Below are positions 40,466 to 51,132 of a stretch of 64,000 bases of DNA, piece after piece (position 1 is the first letter of the stretch; every line of letters starts with the position of its first letter). The stretch covers positions 95,907,451 to 95,971,450 of the forward strand of contig CM068825.1 of the NCBI GenBank assembly GCA_028554795.2. The letters are read 5' to 3'. The translations under genes were made by a program, and so were the position numbers. The stretch comes from Sinohyriopsis cumingii (lineage: Eukaryota > Mollusca > Bivalvia > Unionida > Unionidae). The notes beneath the pieces were generated by a model, which did no database searches, was not told the origin of the DNA, and saw only the letters and a program-made list of their open reading frames with translations.

Positions 40466-40612
40466 TATACAAGTACTGAACTATACTAGTCTACAGACAC
40501 CGTACACAAGTACTGAACTATAGGCTGTATAAAAGTAGTAACTATACTGGTCTACAGAGACTGTATACAAGTACTGAATTGTACTAGTCGACAGAAACCG
40601 TATAAAAGTAAT
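40466..40612. repeat. Short tandem repeat, unit about 50 bp
   Basis: ACAAGTACTGAACTATACTAG and GTCTACAGACACCGTA-like segments recur three times (about 40469, 40506, 40567). A related copy is at 41284-41340. Confidence 0.65.
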
Positions 40613-41489
40613 TACATGTTACCCAGTTTGTATGGGAAAATATGAACGAGGTTTTTTTTAAAAAAAGAAAAAGCACGAGTGAAGTATTTTTCCGAAAAAA
40701 GCGATTTCGTATTTTCCTATACAAATGCAGTAACCTTTCTATTATATACTCATTTTGTTTAACTACTTAAGGCCTAATAATTAAAAATAAAAATAAAAAC
40801 AGTACAAGAAATAATGAAATTGAATTTAGGCTTTATTCCAATATAAATTCACAACCGTAGATCATGAATACACAATAATTGTATTCACGCGCACATAGCT
40901 CCGCACAGCATCCTTTTAACTTAGTCGCGCACCCTGGATCAGTTTCCAACAGAATTGTCGTTTTCGTCTACTTAAAATTGAATCAGAATGAATACTCATG
41001 GATTTTGTTTCTATGTTTGATCCAACTCAATTCTGCTTTTCTGATTGTGAGGGACTGGATTATTGAGTCAATTCAGTGCATTTAGGAAAATGGATTTTCA
41101 GCTGAAATTATAGGCTTCAAACTGCGTACATGGTTTGTTTACAAAGTACTTCCTAATACACTATACCACCTTTAGGAACACGTGTCGTACACGTGCGTGC
41201 AATATGAAAGTGTTTAAAATCGTAAAATACTGCGTGACTCCTGACAATGTAAAGTTAACAGAGACAAAAATGAGCGTATACTAATGAACTATACTGTTCT
41301 ACATACACTGTATACATGTGCTGAATTATACTGGTCAACATTTGTAGGATTTCAAAATGGCCTTCATCGCTTAACAGACTTGAGGCAGCTGCATCAGATT
41401 TTTGTGCCGTTTCTAATCATATGTGTTTGTAGTCAGTATTCGTCTACATTAGTGATTTCAGCACGCATTGGCCGAGAACGTTGCATTTG

Positions 41490-42030
41490 AAATTTTAATG
41501 TCATATGTCGATAATTCCAAGTTCACGTGTTGAATCAAATTGCGTGTTCGATCGTCTAGGTCGAGATTTTAAATCTTGTATCTTGAATTGTGTAGTGGTG
41601 GTTGAAATTTCAATGTCCTATGTCTAGAATTCCAAGTTCACATGTCGAATCCAGCGGTTTGTGTTGAAAATTTTATTTGATACGTCGAGTATTTAGATTT
41701 CAACTGTTGAATTACACAAAGTTGGTTGAAACTTGGATATTGAATGCTGATTTTTTAAAAGATTTATCTAAGCCGGACCAATGAGAACGTTGCATTTGCA
41801 ATTTCAGGGTCGCATGTCGAGAAATCGAATTTCACATTTTGAATCAAACTGTTTTTCCTTAAAATTCCGCTGTCAAGGTCGAAATTTTAGATTTTATCTG
41901 TTGAATTGTACAGCGGCGGCTGAAAGTTTTGTTTGATATATCGAGTAGTTAGATTTCATCTGATGAATTACGCAGCATCGATAGAACTTCGATGTCCAAT
42001 GTCGAGTTTTCTTCCAGGTAAAATTGGCAG
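41490..42030. repeat. Degenerate repeat array
   Basis: Variants of ATGTCGAGAATTCCAAGTTCAC, TTGAATTACACAG and GTCGAGTATTTAGATTT recur many times in mixed order with a loose period of 90-110 bp. No coding potential. Confidence 0.5.
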
Positions 42031-42438
42031 AATTTCGTCTGCTAATTACCTTATCGGGAAGCATCTATAGGAATAGTTTTGGTTATACTGGGTTATAAAC
42101 AGGGAAAATAACCTGCATACATCTGATTTTTTTTAGCTAATTACATTTAGATGAATGAGTTTAAAATGTATCAATATGTCTTGGCAGGGAGAAATGTAGA
42201 GGGGGCGCCTCACTCAACAGAATACAAAACCAGTTTATTTTTTGTTTTTGTTTCATAGCTTTATTAACGTTAACAAATATTCGAATTATATCCAAATCCT
42301 TTAGCTAAAATGACGCATCACTTCGTTCTCACCCGTGGTGGGTCCTGCGATTATAGATTTTGCAGAAGACCGATCTAATATTTGATGGTTAGCTCTAGAT
42401 ACTGCTCTTCTATTCTTATCTAACAAGTTAGCTGCTGA

Positions 42439-42444
42439 ATCGAA
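42439..42444. repeat. 6-bp target-site duplication ATCGAA, left of Polinton B
   Basis: Identical to 62239-62244. Confidence 0.88.
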
Positions 42445-42720
42445 AGTAGTGAATAGGGCCACCTTACGTACAATGCAAAATAACATTACAGAGACCTTTG
42501 GGCCACTTTACGTACAATGGAAATTTAACATGGCGAAAAAGCGTGTACCACTTTACGTACAAGGGAATTAACATGGGAATAAATTGTGGGTCATTTTACG
42601 TACAAGGGGAATTTAACATGGGATTTTTTTATAAAAAATTTTTTTTTAAAAAAGGATAGGCAATTGAAAAGTCATTCTCTTTTCGAGAAATATGGCTGGC
42701 CCTGAAAAGAGCCTTTGGGT
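42445..42720 (+). repeat. Polinton B left terminal inverted repeat with four iterons
   Basis: Inverted copy of 61973-62238. All four iterons have TTACGTACAA where element A has TTACGGACAA. The same downstream AACATGG spacing and A/T palindrome precede the stem-loop. Confidence 0.9.
42676..42713 (-). terminator. Histone-type 3' stem-loop and purine element (B, gene 42738-42971)
   Basis: Minus strand: CCCAAA flank, GGCTCTTTTCAGGGCC (42713-42698; one T-G wobble pair keeps the stem), AGCCA, GAAAAGAGA (42684-42676). Confidence 0.8.
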
Positions 42721-42737
42721 TTATGTTAATGTATTCA

Positions 42738-42971
42738 TTAACATAAATGGCACCGCATTGGTCTTCTTCTTGTTCTTAGGCTGCGTCTCACTGTTGGCCC
42801 GTAAATCAGCACTCTTTTCAGGCATCCTTGTCTTTCAACGTAGATCCTACGTATCCACAGACTGGTGTTTGTCCTGTGGACAACGGTCCACTTGGATCGG
42901 ACATACATGAGCATGTCCGTCCTAAACATCATGGAAGACACAAGGGTGGATGACTCAACTGTGGTCCACAT
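42738..42971 (-). CDS. Small Arg-rich accessory protein (B)
   Basis: 77 aa, copy of 37963-38193 with about ten substitutions; ends RTRRRPMRCHLC. Frame intact. ATG 42969-42971, TATAAATAAG on the minus strand at 43023-43014. Confidence 0.7.
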   Translation of the reverse strand: MWTTVESSTLVSSMMFRTDMLMYVRSKWTVVHRTNTSLWIRRIYVERQGCLKRVLIYGPTVRRSLRTRRRPMRCHLC

Positions 42972-43190
42972 CTTGAAGCGACGAGAACAGGTGAATCAAT
43001 GCAGTGAACTGCGCTTATTTATAGGTAGAGGTAGGATTGAAACGGATTGAGTTCATTCACCAATCCAAACACGCGTTACAAAATTCAGTCAGCTCGCATC
43101 CAATCCGAAGAGAACAGTCTGTGACGTCACGTGGTCTATATAGATTCGTTTGCGCTTGTGTGCAGTCAATCTATGCGACAGTGATTCAAC
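42972..43190. promoter_or_regulatory. Bidirectional accessory promoter with CRE and CCAAT boxes (B)
   Basis: TGACGTCA at 43122-43129, CCAAT at about 43061 and 43100, TATATA at about 43137 toward the plus gene. Spacing is as in A. Confidence 0.75.
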
Positions 43191-43766
43191 ATGACGGAAA
43201 CTCAGAAAACGATCCATTGGGGTGCACCAGCAGGGGAGACTGCCCAAGGGAACCCGGACTTACTTTCAGAAGAGGTACACTGGGATTTTGTGGATTTTCT
43301 TACCTCGCAAGAATTGGTTCCGGAACCTTCGTTACCTTCATCATTACCGCAAGTGGAGAATTTTAGACAGAGACAGAAAGAAGAATTGGAGAAATTTATA
43401 CAACGACAAAAGGAAGCGGAACAAGCTTTTCTCCTACAGCAGCAGCAAGAAGAAGAGGTAAGAAAAAAACAACAGCAACAACAGCAAGAAGAAGTAGCAG
43501 CAGCAAAGAAACAAGAGGGTGAAAATCAAACCGTCACGGTACTGTTGGACATTTTAGCGGAGTTAAGAAGTCTGAAACAAATGTATCAGACTTCTTTATC
43601 ACGACCGAAGAGAATACGACCTTCCCGAGCTAAACACGTTAACCCTGTGACTAAGCCTACCGTACCACCCTTAGTGATTTCAACCCAATCATCATCAACA
43701 TTACGCAGTCCAGAAGTAGGCCTTGGCCGTGGCAAAGGCTTAAGGCAGTTAAAGTTGATTAGTTAA
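43191..43766 (+). CDS. Accessory Gln-rich coiled-coil protein (B)
   Basis: 191 aa, orthologous to 37177-37743. Differs mainly by Gln/Ala run length (KKQQQQQQEEVAAAKK) and scattered substitutions. Frame intact. Confidence 0.75.
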   Translation: MTETQKTIHWGAPAGETAQGNPDLLSEEVHWDFVDFLTSQELVPEPSLPSSLPQVENFRQRQKEELEKFIQRQKEAEQAFLLQQQQEEEVRKKQQQQQQEEVAAAKKQEGENQTVTVLLDILAELRSLKQMYQTSLSRPKRIRPSRAKHVNPVTKPTVPPLVISTQSSSTLRSPEVGLGRGKGLRQLKLIS

Positions 43767-43791
43767 ACTTACCCCTGCACCAAAATAAAAA

Positions 43792-43829
43792 GGCCCTTTT
43801 CAGGGCCACCCACATTTCTCGAAAGAAAT
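43792..43829 (+). terminator. Histone-type 3' stem-loop and purine element (B, gene 43191-43766)
   Basis: AATAAAAA flank, GGCCCTTTTCAGGGCC (43792-43807), ACCCA, GAAAGAAAT (43821-43829). 25 nt after the stop. Confidence 0.82.
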
Positions 43830-44055
43830 ACAATTTAAATTTGCCAATAACTCAAAAAAAACCCCACCCATTTTACCCTTATAGTACGTGTCTGTGTATG
43901 AGTGCGTGAGTGTAGCTTCTTATTTTAAAATCAAAACTCAAAGACACTTACCTTGTATCATTAATTTATTCTTTTCTCCATTTTTTACAATCCAATTCAC
44001 AATTCACAACAGAACACTTTAATTAAAAGTTCATTGACTTCTTCTTTCTCCTTGT

Positions 44056-44527
44056 TTAGTCTCTCTGTTTTTTTAATTTCTTCACCGTCACACTCTTTTC
44101 CTCTTCTTCCTCCTCGCTTTCTTCCCTTCTTCTTTTCTTCTCCTGTTTCTTTTTCTTCACCTGTCTTCTTTCTTCCTCAGAAGAATCCCTCTCTTCCTCT
44201 GAAGAATCCCTCTCTTCTTCTGAAGAATTCCTCTTTTCTTCTGATTCCTCTTGTTTCTTTTTTGGGCAATCTGGAGACCAATGTCCCTTTTCTTTACAAT
44301 AATGACAGGTATCTTTACTTTTGTCTTTTTTAGCCCCTGTTTTTTTTTCTTTTTTGACGGTCTGGACACTCTGAAGACCAATGCCCTTTCTTCTGACAGA
44401 TATAGCAAGTATCTTGACTTTCATCTCGAAAGGAAGGAGAGTAGTCCGTGAGCTGGTCTGAAGAGAATTTTCTAATGACCCCTCGCAAAGCTCTGACGAA
44501 ACGTTCGATTTGGTTAGTCTCTTCCAT
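44056..44527 (-). pseudogene. Zinc-knuckle protein, frameshifted in an A-run (B)
   Basis: From ATG 44525-44527 the first knuckle (CYICQKKGHWSSEC) is intact. A homopolymer of nine A (eight in A) at about 44340-44348 then shifts the frame, and a stop follows at 44330. The second knuckle (CHYCKEKGHWSPDC) and the SSEEERD repeats (one more unit than A) remain in the other frame. It could be a true inactivation, a sequencing artefact, or a slippage site. Confidence 0.7.
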
Positions 44528-44661
44528 CGTTGTGCTCGGCTTGAGAGTGAAATGAATAGTGAACGGACAAGACACACACCCTTTTATATACGCTGGTCTG
44601 CCATGACTATAAATTAGTCTATGGTGTTTAAACTTGAGTCATTTGACGTTTTGCACTCAAG
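44528..44661. promoter_or_regulatory. Divergent promoter between zinc-knuckle and PolB (B)
   Basis: TATATAAAAG on the minus strand at 44590-44581 and TATAAAT on the plus strand at 44608-44614, matching element A. Confidence 0.7.
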
Positions 44662-47600
44662 ATGAAACGATCCTATTCATTCGAGAAGAAAGAAGAAGAA
44701 GAAAGTAAGAGGCAGAAACGTGATCTATCGCCTCGTACCAGGGCTGAAATCTTGGCACAAATTCATGCCAGTGATTTTGAAGAGGACATGAGTGAACCAG
44801 AATTTGAAACCTCTAAACCAAGTTCACCACCCTTAGTCAATCCTGAAAAGTACTATTCCATTCGAGAGACGGAAAAGCGCTCCTCTAGAAAATTTAGAAC
44901 CACGGCTTACAAATACACGGTGAAGTTTAAAGATTTCAAGGCTGAAGTGCCGTTAGAGAAAGCAGAAGTGTTTATCACTGGGGTGTGGGATTCTTTGCTA
45001 ACTGCACTCAAGCAGCAATGTCAACCCAAAGAAGACGATCGCTTGAGACTTTCCATACAACACGACGGTTTGAAATCCCCTGTTTGGATCGAGTTTAGCA
45101 CCCCTGCAGAATTGACTGCTTCCAAAGTCATCGACAAGATTCAACACGTACAACAATCCAATGATCAGTTTGACATCACCGATGGAAAAGCCACACTGGA
45201 CATGACCCACGTCTCTCCTCCTCAAGGAACTGGACGCAAAAAGATGTTATTGGTGGACGACCTTCGCAACACCAAAAAGAGTCTCGTCCGAATTAACAAC
45301 ACTCATGACCAGATGTGTTTAGCCCGTGCCATCGTGGTGGGACGAACCTATGCCAACAAGAACGACACGGTAGAATGGAAAAGAACCTGGAACACTATTC
45401 AACGTTCCCATCGAGCCAAACAACGAAACGAAGCAGAACTCCTGTTGCAAAAAGCTGGCCTGTCTAAAGACGCACCCTGTGGCATTCCTGAGATGCAAAC
45501 ATTGCAAGATGTCCTAGCTCAACGATACACCTTGAAAGTGCACCCTCAAGAAATGCGCGGGCCTCTGTTGTTTCGAGGCCAAGATTTTAAGGACGGAAAA
45601 TACATTCATGTTTATTATCACGATGACCATTTCGATACCATTACCACCATCACTGGATTCCTGGGATACAGATATTAGTGTGAGAAATGTGATTATGGTT
45701 ATAACAATCGAGAGCAACACAAGCATTGTGGAATGAAATGCCCAGGATGTTTGGCCTCTCCACCCTGTCTGAGCGAAGAACCAGTGCCTTGTTCAACTTG
45801 TCTGCGCACGTTTGTCAGCCCTACCTGTTACCAACAACATTTGAAAACGCAAGGTTCACAGAAGAAATGTGCTTGTCAACTCCTGAGATTGTGCCCTACC
45901 TGTGGACAAAGCATTTGTACCAATACTGCCAAGGCACACGTATGTCGAGGAAAGAAAAAATGTCACATTTGTCACCACATCGTGGACTTGAAACACCAAT
46001 GCTACGTGCAAAAATACCAACCCCCACCAGAGAAAAAGGACGGTCACAAGAAGAAAGGCAATTTCATCTTTTTCGATTTCGAATGCATGCAAGAGACCGG
46101 CATTCACATTCCTAATTTCTGCGTGGCTCATCGAGCGTGCGAGAAGTGCATTCAAGAACCTATCTTCAGTCATTGCCCTCACTGCAGCAAGATTCCTGGA
46201 GGGCGTGAAAAAATCTTTCGGGGACCGAACACGTTAGCCGATTTTGCCCAATGGGTCTTAGACCCCATCGACAAGACGTGGAGCCAAGAGGACATCGAAC
46301 GTTACGGAGATTGTCATCGTCATGCCACGGTGATGGCTCACAATTTTTCCGGATACGATGGACAGTTTCTTCTCAGATACTATACGGAACATGGCACCGA
46401 ACGTCCTAAAGTGACTTTGAACGGAGCCAAAATCATTTTCGTGCAAATGGGACAAGTACAGTTTAAAGATTCGGTGAGCTATTTGGCCATGCCTTTGAGT
46501 CGAATGCCTAAAACGTTTGGAATGACAGAAATGGCTAAAGGCTACTTTCCACACTTTTTCAATACGGAAGCCAATCAACACGCCGTTCTACCCCATTTAC
46601 CTGAGGCTCACTATTACGACCCCGACAACATGCGTACCGAACAACGAGAAGCTTTCTACGCTTGGTACCAGGCTCACGCCTCGGACCCTTTCGACTTTCA
46701 GGAAGAAATGCTAAAGTATTGTCGTTCCGACGTGGACATTTTACGACGTTGCTGTGGAAAATTTCGAGAACTGTTCATGGAACACGGAGGGGTCGATCCT
46801 TTGAAAGAAGCTTGCACCATTGCCAAAGCGTGTTCCTTAGTGTATCGACAACGATTCATGCCTGAAAACACCGTGGCTGTCATCAGTCCTCAAACGACCC
46901 ACTATGTCAAACTCAATACTCGGTCAAAGCCCTACGTTGGTTACATAACTTGTGCGACAAGGAAGACAAATGGATTCAGCATGCCCGCAACGGAGGGGGT
47001 GAAAAGACCATCGGAACGTATTCGGTCGATGGCTGGGACTTAGAAAACCCTAAGATTGTGTACGAGTTTAACGGCTGCTTATTTCACGGATGTCCCGTCT
47101 GTTACCCTGATCGTAGCACTAAAAATCAGTTTTTACAACGAACCATGGAAGACTTGTACCAGACCACTTGTCAGCGACGCCTAAAGTTAAAACAGGAAGG
47201 ATACCAAGTGGTGGAAATGTGGGAACACGAGTACGATCACCGTATGAAAACCGATCCCGAGTTTAAACGTCTCGTGGAAAGTTACCAGTTCATGGACCCG
47301 CTGAACCCGAGGGATAGTTTGTACGGAGGAAGGACCTGTTTGCTGTACCAAGCCGACGAAGAGAAAGGAGAAGAAATCAAATACTTGGACGAGTGTTCGC
47401 TGTATCCCTACGTGTGCAAATATTGTCGCTTTCCTGTAGGGCACTCGCAATTGCTGACGGAACACATCGACCTGAAAAACATTCGACAATACGAAGGCTT
47501 GATCAAGTGTAAAGTGTTGCCTCCCACGAACCTATACCATCCCGTCTTACCTCACCATTGTCAAGGCAAACTGATGTTTCCCTTGTGCCGTACTTGTGCC

Positions 47601-48716
47601 GAAACGTGCAACCAGGACCAGCCTTGCCAGCACACCCAGGAAGAACGTGCCTTGACGGGAACCTGGGTCAGCGTAGAATTGTTCAAAGCTCTGGACATGG
47701 GATACCAACTGTTAGAAGTGTACGAAATTTGCCACTTTCCCAAGACACAACAATACCACAAGGGTGACCCCACGCAGAAAGGCATTTTCGCTGACTACGT
47801 GGATGCCTTTTTGAAACTGAAGCAAGAAGCCAGCGGCTATCCTTCCTGGTGTCACACTCCCGAAGACCAAATACAATTCAAAGAGAAATACTACGAACAA
47901 GAAGGCATCACTTTAGACCACATCGAGAAAAACGAAGGCAGGCGATCGTTTGCCAAAGTGATGTTAAATTGCTTGTGGGGTAAAATGGCACAACGACCGT
48001 GTTTACCCAACACGGAATATTTGACAGAACCTTCCCGCTACTTCCAGATGATTCACGACAAAACCAAATACATGAAACACGTGGACGTCGTTCGAGAGAA
48101 TTTGATCTTGGTCAATTACGAAGAAGATCTGGACTTTGTACAAGACGACCCTTTTGGAAATGTCATCATTGCGGCTTACGTGACAGCTCATGCTCGCTTA
48201 AAATTGTACGAAGCTTTACAACTGTTAGGGGAACGCGTCCTGTACTTTGACACGGACAGTTGCATTTACATCCATCACCCGATTCAACATCACCCTAACA
48301 TCGAAGGAGACCGTTTAGGAGCCTGGACAGACGAGCATCCCGACGACAAGATTCTAAGTTTCGTCAGTGGCGGTCCAAAAAATTACGGCTACGAATACCG
48401 GGACAAACAAGGAGAAGTGCACACGACGTGCAAAGTGAAAGGACTGACTCTGAATTATCGTACCAGTCGAGTGGTCAACTTTGGGGTATTGAAAGAAGCC
48501 TTGCAATCGGGAGAGGATGGAAACTTTAAAGTGATCACCTATCAACCGAACAAGATTGTACGTTTACCCACTCACCACATCGTCAGTCGGCCCTTGGAAA
48601 AAGTCTATCAAATCGTGTACCAGAAGCGAGTTCGACTTCCCAATCATTTCACCTTACCGTATGGACACGTCGGGATTGGTCTGTATATAAAAAGGAACCC
48701 TAGGCAAGACCGATAG
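44662..48716 (+). pseudogene. POLB: Protein-primed DNA polymerase B, nonsense and frameshift (B)
   Basis: Same domain order as in A. The frame stops at TAG 45676-45678, just before the Cys-rich block. It resumes in frame through ExoI (FFDFECM), ExoII (HNFSGYDG) and ExoIII (YCRSDVD), loses one base near 46911, and continues in the next frame through motifs A (YLDECSLYP), B (NCLWGK) and C (YFDTDS) to 48716. A three-codon deletion precedes motif A near 47336. The lesions differ from the stop in A, so the two copies were inactivated independently. Confidence 0.93.
48684..48693 (+). promoter_or_regulatory. TATATAAAAA box for the BIR gene (B)
   Basis: Inside the last PolB codons, 56-65 nt upstream of the BIR ATG. 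Confidence 0.65.
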
Positions 48717-48748
48717 TTCATTGTGACTACCAAGACCGAGCGAACAAG

Positions 48749-49388
48749 ATGAATACTTTCAGAGAAACACAAAACAAGTTGTTTAGAAAGGCACAATTCA
48801 AGTGTGAGGCTTCTGAAGTGGAATGCGATTGTGAGCCTTGCGATGGGTACGATGCTGTACGCTGTGACCTGAGCGATGCCGTAAAGCATCGTGGGAACTT
48901 TAGTGTCACTACCCCTATCATGGAAAGGGATGCTGTGCGTGTCAAACCTGAGGGATGCGAAAGTGATGCCGCTCGTCCTCTTGGACATTTTACTGAGTTT
49001 CGTTTTAAAGGGGAATGTTCACCTTCACGTCTACCCCCCTACGGATGTCATCCAGCCCTGAGCAAACTCCTGCCCATGTCACCCAACCCTCATCGAAACG
49101 AACCTGTGAAAGACGAATATTCATTTCCCTGTGCGTTTGTCGGAATACTGCGACTTTGAAAATCGTCTTCAATCGTTTAAAGGAAAATGGCCTAAGTATC
49201 TGGGAGGACCGACCCCCGAAGAATTAGCCAGAGCCGGATTTTTCTACTTGGGCGAAGGAGATAAAGTCAAGTGCTTCAGTTGCGGTGTGTCACTTCACCA
49301 CTGGGAACCGCAAGATTCGGCCTACGTAGAACATGCTCGATAGTCACCGAATTGACATTACTTACCCTTAGTGGGACCGAGACATTGA
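48749..49388 (+). pseudogene. BIR-domain (IAP-like) protein, frameshift and stop (B)
   Basis: ATG 48749. The N-terminal Cys-rich part is shorter than in A (CEASEVECDCEPCDGYDAV). An extra C near 49131 shifts the frame before the BIR, which then reads KVKCFSCGVSLHHW with both first Cys ligands present. A TAG at 49341-49343 precedes the final SPNC Cys. So each element has lost the zinc site in a different way. Confidence 0.75.
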
Positions 49389-49399
49389 AGTAACTTACC

Positions 49400-49783
49400 A
49401 TGTCGTTGACGAAGAAGAAACCAGATTGGTTAGAAGTCAAATGTTGGACATCACCGAGACCAGTATTTAAACTTCATTTCAAAAACGATATTGAATCATT
49501 ACCTAAAGAACTGCAAGAGAAGATTTACAAAGAAGTTTGGCAGGGGTTTGCCAGAGTGAAATCTCAATGGGTCACTGTAGAACTTTTGTGTCGAGAAATT
49601 CATAAGAGGAAAGTGAAAAAAGTCAACCAGTGTGTTAGATTTCTTTGGGTCAAGGGTGCATTCATCCTATTATATCGCTTTAGACCGTTTACATCAAAAG
49701 AGTTCAGTGACATTCTTGGACGTTACCCTGAATGGCAGTGGTCAGAAATTACTCACTATGTGGATTACTTTTGCTCTCTGTGA
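49400..49783 (+). CDS. Divergent F-box-like protein (B)
   Basis: 127 aa. Central SLPKELQEKIYKEVWQG matches the LPxELxxxIYxxL pattern of the neighbouring family but sits at about residue 33, after a different N-terminus. The following WVTVELLCREIHKRK and KEFSDILGRYPEWQWSEI are helical. No exact counterpart in A, whose slot holds paralog 1. Frame intact. Confidence 0.6.
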   Translation: MSLTKKKPDWLEVKCWTSPRPVFKLHFKNDIESLPKELQEKIYKEVWQGFARVKSQWVTVELLCREIHKRKVKKVNQCVRFLWVKGAFILLYRFRPFTSKEFSDILGRYPEWQWSEITHYVDYFCSL

Positions 49784-49815
49784 GAAGATTGTGATTTGTA
49801 CGGACTGACTTATTC

Positions 49816-50313
49816 ATGAATACTTTACAAGAGAACATTCGTGCTTTGCCTGTGGAGTTGAGAGAAAGGATTTACCGAGAGCTGGTCAAAATACAAGTCA
49901 AACGTAAAGAACAGTTGCATCCGTTACGTCACCAGATCTTTAACCACTGGTACCTGAATGGTATAAGAGGATTGATTCGTCAGAAATTTTTTCAGTGGTC
50001 AGACCTTGTTGAACACTTTCAGTGTGTGAATGATGATGAACTAGACGTTCGTTATTTTGGATACTTCGAGATTCACTTACTGCAACGTATTGAGGAAGAC
50101 GAGTTAAAGGATTACCAACATTTGTTACATGGAATCTGCTTAGAGAAAGACGAAACATCTAGACAAACTCTGACGTTTCAGTTACAGTATGTAACATTTA
50201 AATTCCCTACTGGAGAACGAACATGTTTAGTTAGAAATTACCTTTATTGCTTCCGAAACAAAGACACTATAAAATCAAGTTGCCATGCCACGGATTATGT
50301 CACATATTATTGA
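49816..50313 (+). CDS. F-box-like protein (B)
   Basis: 165 aa, orthologous to 30459-30977 (ALPVELRERIYRELVKIQVK, YFGYFEIHLLQRIEEDELKDY). The C-terminus differs by a few residues and ends earlier. TATAAAA (50268-50274) lies within its last codons. Confidence 0.62.
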   Translation: MNTLQENIRALPVELRERIYRELVKIQVKRKEQLHPLRHQIFNHWYLNGIRGLIRQKFFQWSDLVEHFQCVNDDELDVRYFGYFEIHLLQRIEEDELKDYQHLLHGICLEKDETSRQTLTFQLQYVTFKFPTGERTCLVRNYLYCFRNKDTIKSSCHATDYVTYY

Positions 50314-50509
50314 ACAGATTCCGTGGAAGGAACTCAATGACCATATTCAAACCGTGGATCATTACCACCGATTATTACAAGAACTGTATCCATTCAATTT
50401 GGGACGACAAGTGGTGTGTGTCTTAGTGACTTGTTTTCTGGGATTTCGTTTACCAGCCGATTCCTTGTGGACTCTTTACGATCAGTACTTACCACCTCAA
50501 TGGCCTTAA
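50285..50509 (+). CDS. Small conserved hydrophobic protein (B)
   Basis: 74 aa, about 93 percent identical to 30290-30514. Overlaps both neighbours in other frames. Confidence 0.6.
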   Translation: MPRIMSHIIEQIPWKELNDHIQTVDHYHRLLQELYPFNLGRQVVCVLVTCFLGFRLPADSLWTLYDQYLPPQWP

Positions 50510-50841
50510 ATGGTCACGAAAAACTCCTTTTGCTCAAAGCCTTGCGTTTTCATCTGGATACTTCTCGACCTCAACAGGAAAAAAAGATTCGTCAACTTTT
50601 AGCTACCCAAGACGTGTATGACGATGTGTGTGTAGCTTGTGACTTACACCCCCATTGGACAGATGTTCGTGATTGGAAAAAGGGGGGTTTTGAGGCTTGG
50701 ACCCAAGAAGTGGCCCAGTATGCACAAGAGTTGTTCAAGGAAAAAAGTTACTTTTCAACCTGTGTTAGTGACGGTGCCAGAAGAACCCGTCACCGAGAAC
50801 AACCACTCGCTTCAGGACAGGACTGTCATGGACATGCCTGA
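50500..50841 (+). CDS. Small conserved protein, overlapping gene (B)
   Basis: 113 aa from ATG 50500-50502. Virtually identical to the copy in A (29958-30299), including CVACDLHPHW, although neighbouring genes have drifted more. That slow change is expected where two frames are read. Confidence 0.65.
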   Translation: MALNGHEKLLLLKALRFHLDTSRPQQEKKIRQLLATQDVYDDVCVACDLHPHWTDVRDWKKGGFEAWTQEVAQYAQELFKEKSYFSTCVSDGARRTRHREQPLASGQDCHGHA

Positions 50842-51049
50842 AAGGTCATTCCGGGAGGACACTTGTGTGACAATACCTCATGTAGAGACTGTAAGAACAT
50901 TACACACTGTCCCTAGGACATCTTGGTTACCCAAAACATGTTGTACAGACACTTGTTTATATTCCACTTTGATCGTTTTGATGTGTTTTTTATTCCTGTA
51001 CATCACTATTTGGGTTTTATGTATTTTTGTCTTTCGTGTTCATTTTTGA
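50720..51049 (+). CDS. Tail-anchored small membrane protein, overlapping gene (B)
   Basis: 109 aa from ATG 50720-50722. C-terminal hydrophobic helix STLIVLMCFLFLYITIW. Shares 122 nt with the upstream gene in a different frame. Followed immediately by AATAAA at 51057-51062. Confidence 0.6.
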   Translation: MHKSCSRKKVTFQPVLVTVPEEPVTENNHSLQDRTVMDMPERSFREDTCVTIPHVETVRTLHTVPRTSWLPKTCCTDTCLYSTLIVLMCFLFLYITIWVLCIFVFRVHF

Positions 51050-51056
51050 AACATTC

Positions 51057-51086
51057 AATAAACGTGTTCTGAAAAAAGTATATAAA
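51057..51086 (+). promoter_or_regulatory. AATAAA and TATATAAA upstream of ATPase (B)
   Basis: AATAAA 51057-51062 and TATATAAA 51079-51086, 47 nt before the ATPase ATG; same arrangement as in A. Confidence 0.7.
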
Positions 51087-51132
51087 CTCTTGTCTTGTTT
51101 GTTTTCGTGTCACAAGTGACATTCCTCACACT

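Larger units (their letters stand above)
38537..42438. other. Host spacer between the two Polintons
   Basis: No gene recognised. Holds a long (GA)n tract, two repeat blocks listed below and a GC-rich stretch at 39610-39870 (GGTGGCAAGTGGGGCAACCG) that looks like an eroded transposon end. The Ser-Leu ORFs on the minus strand are translations of (GA)n. Confidence 0.6.

Noticed and set aside
40466-42030. Possible CRISPR-like array
   Set aside because: Repeats are degenerate, unevenly spaced, without unique spacers, in eukaryotic DNA.
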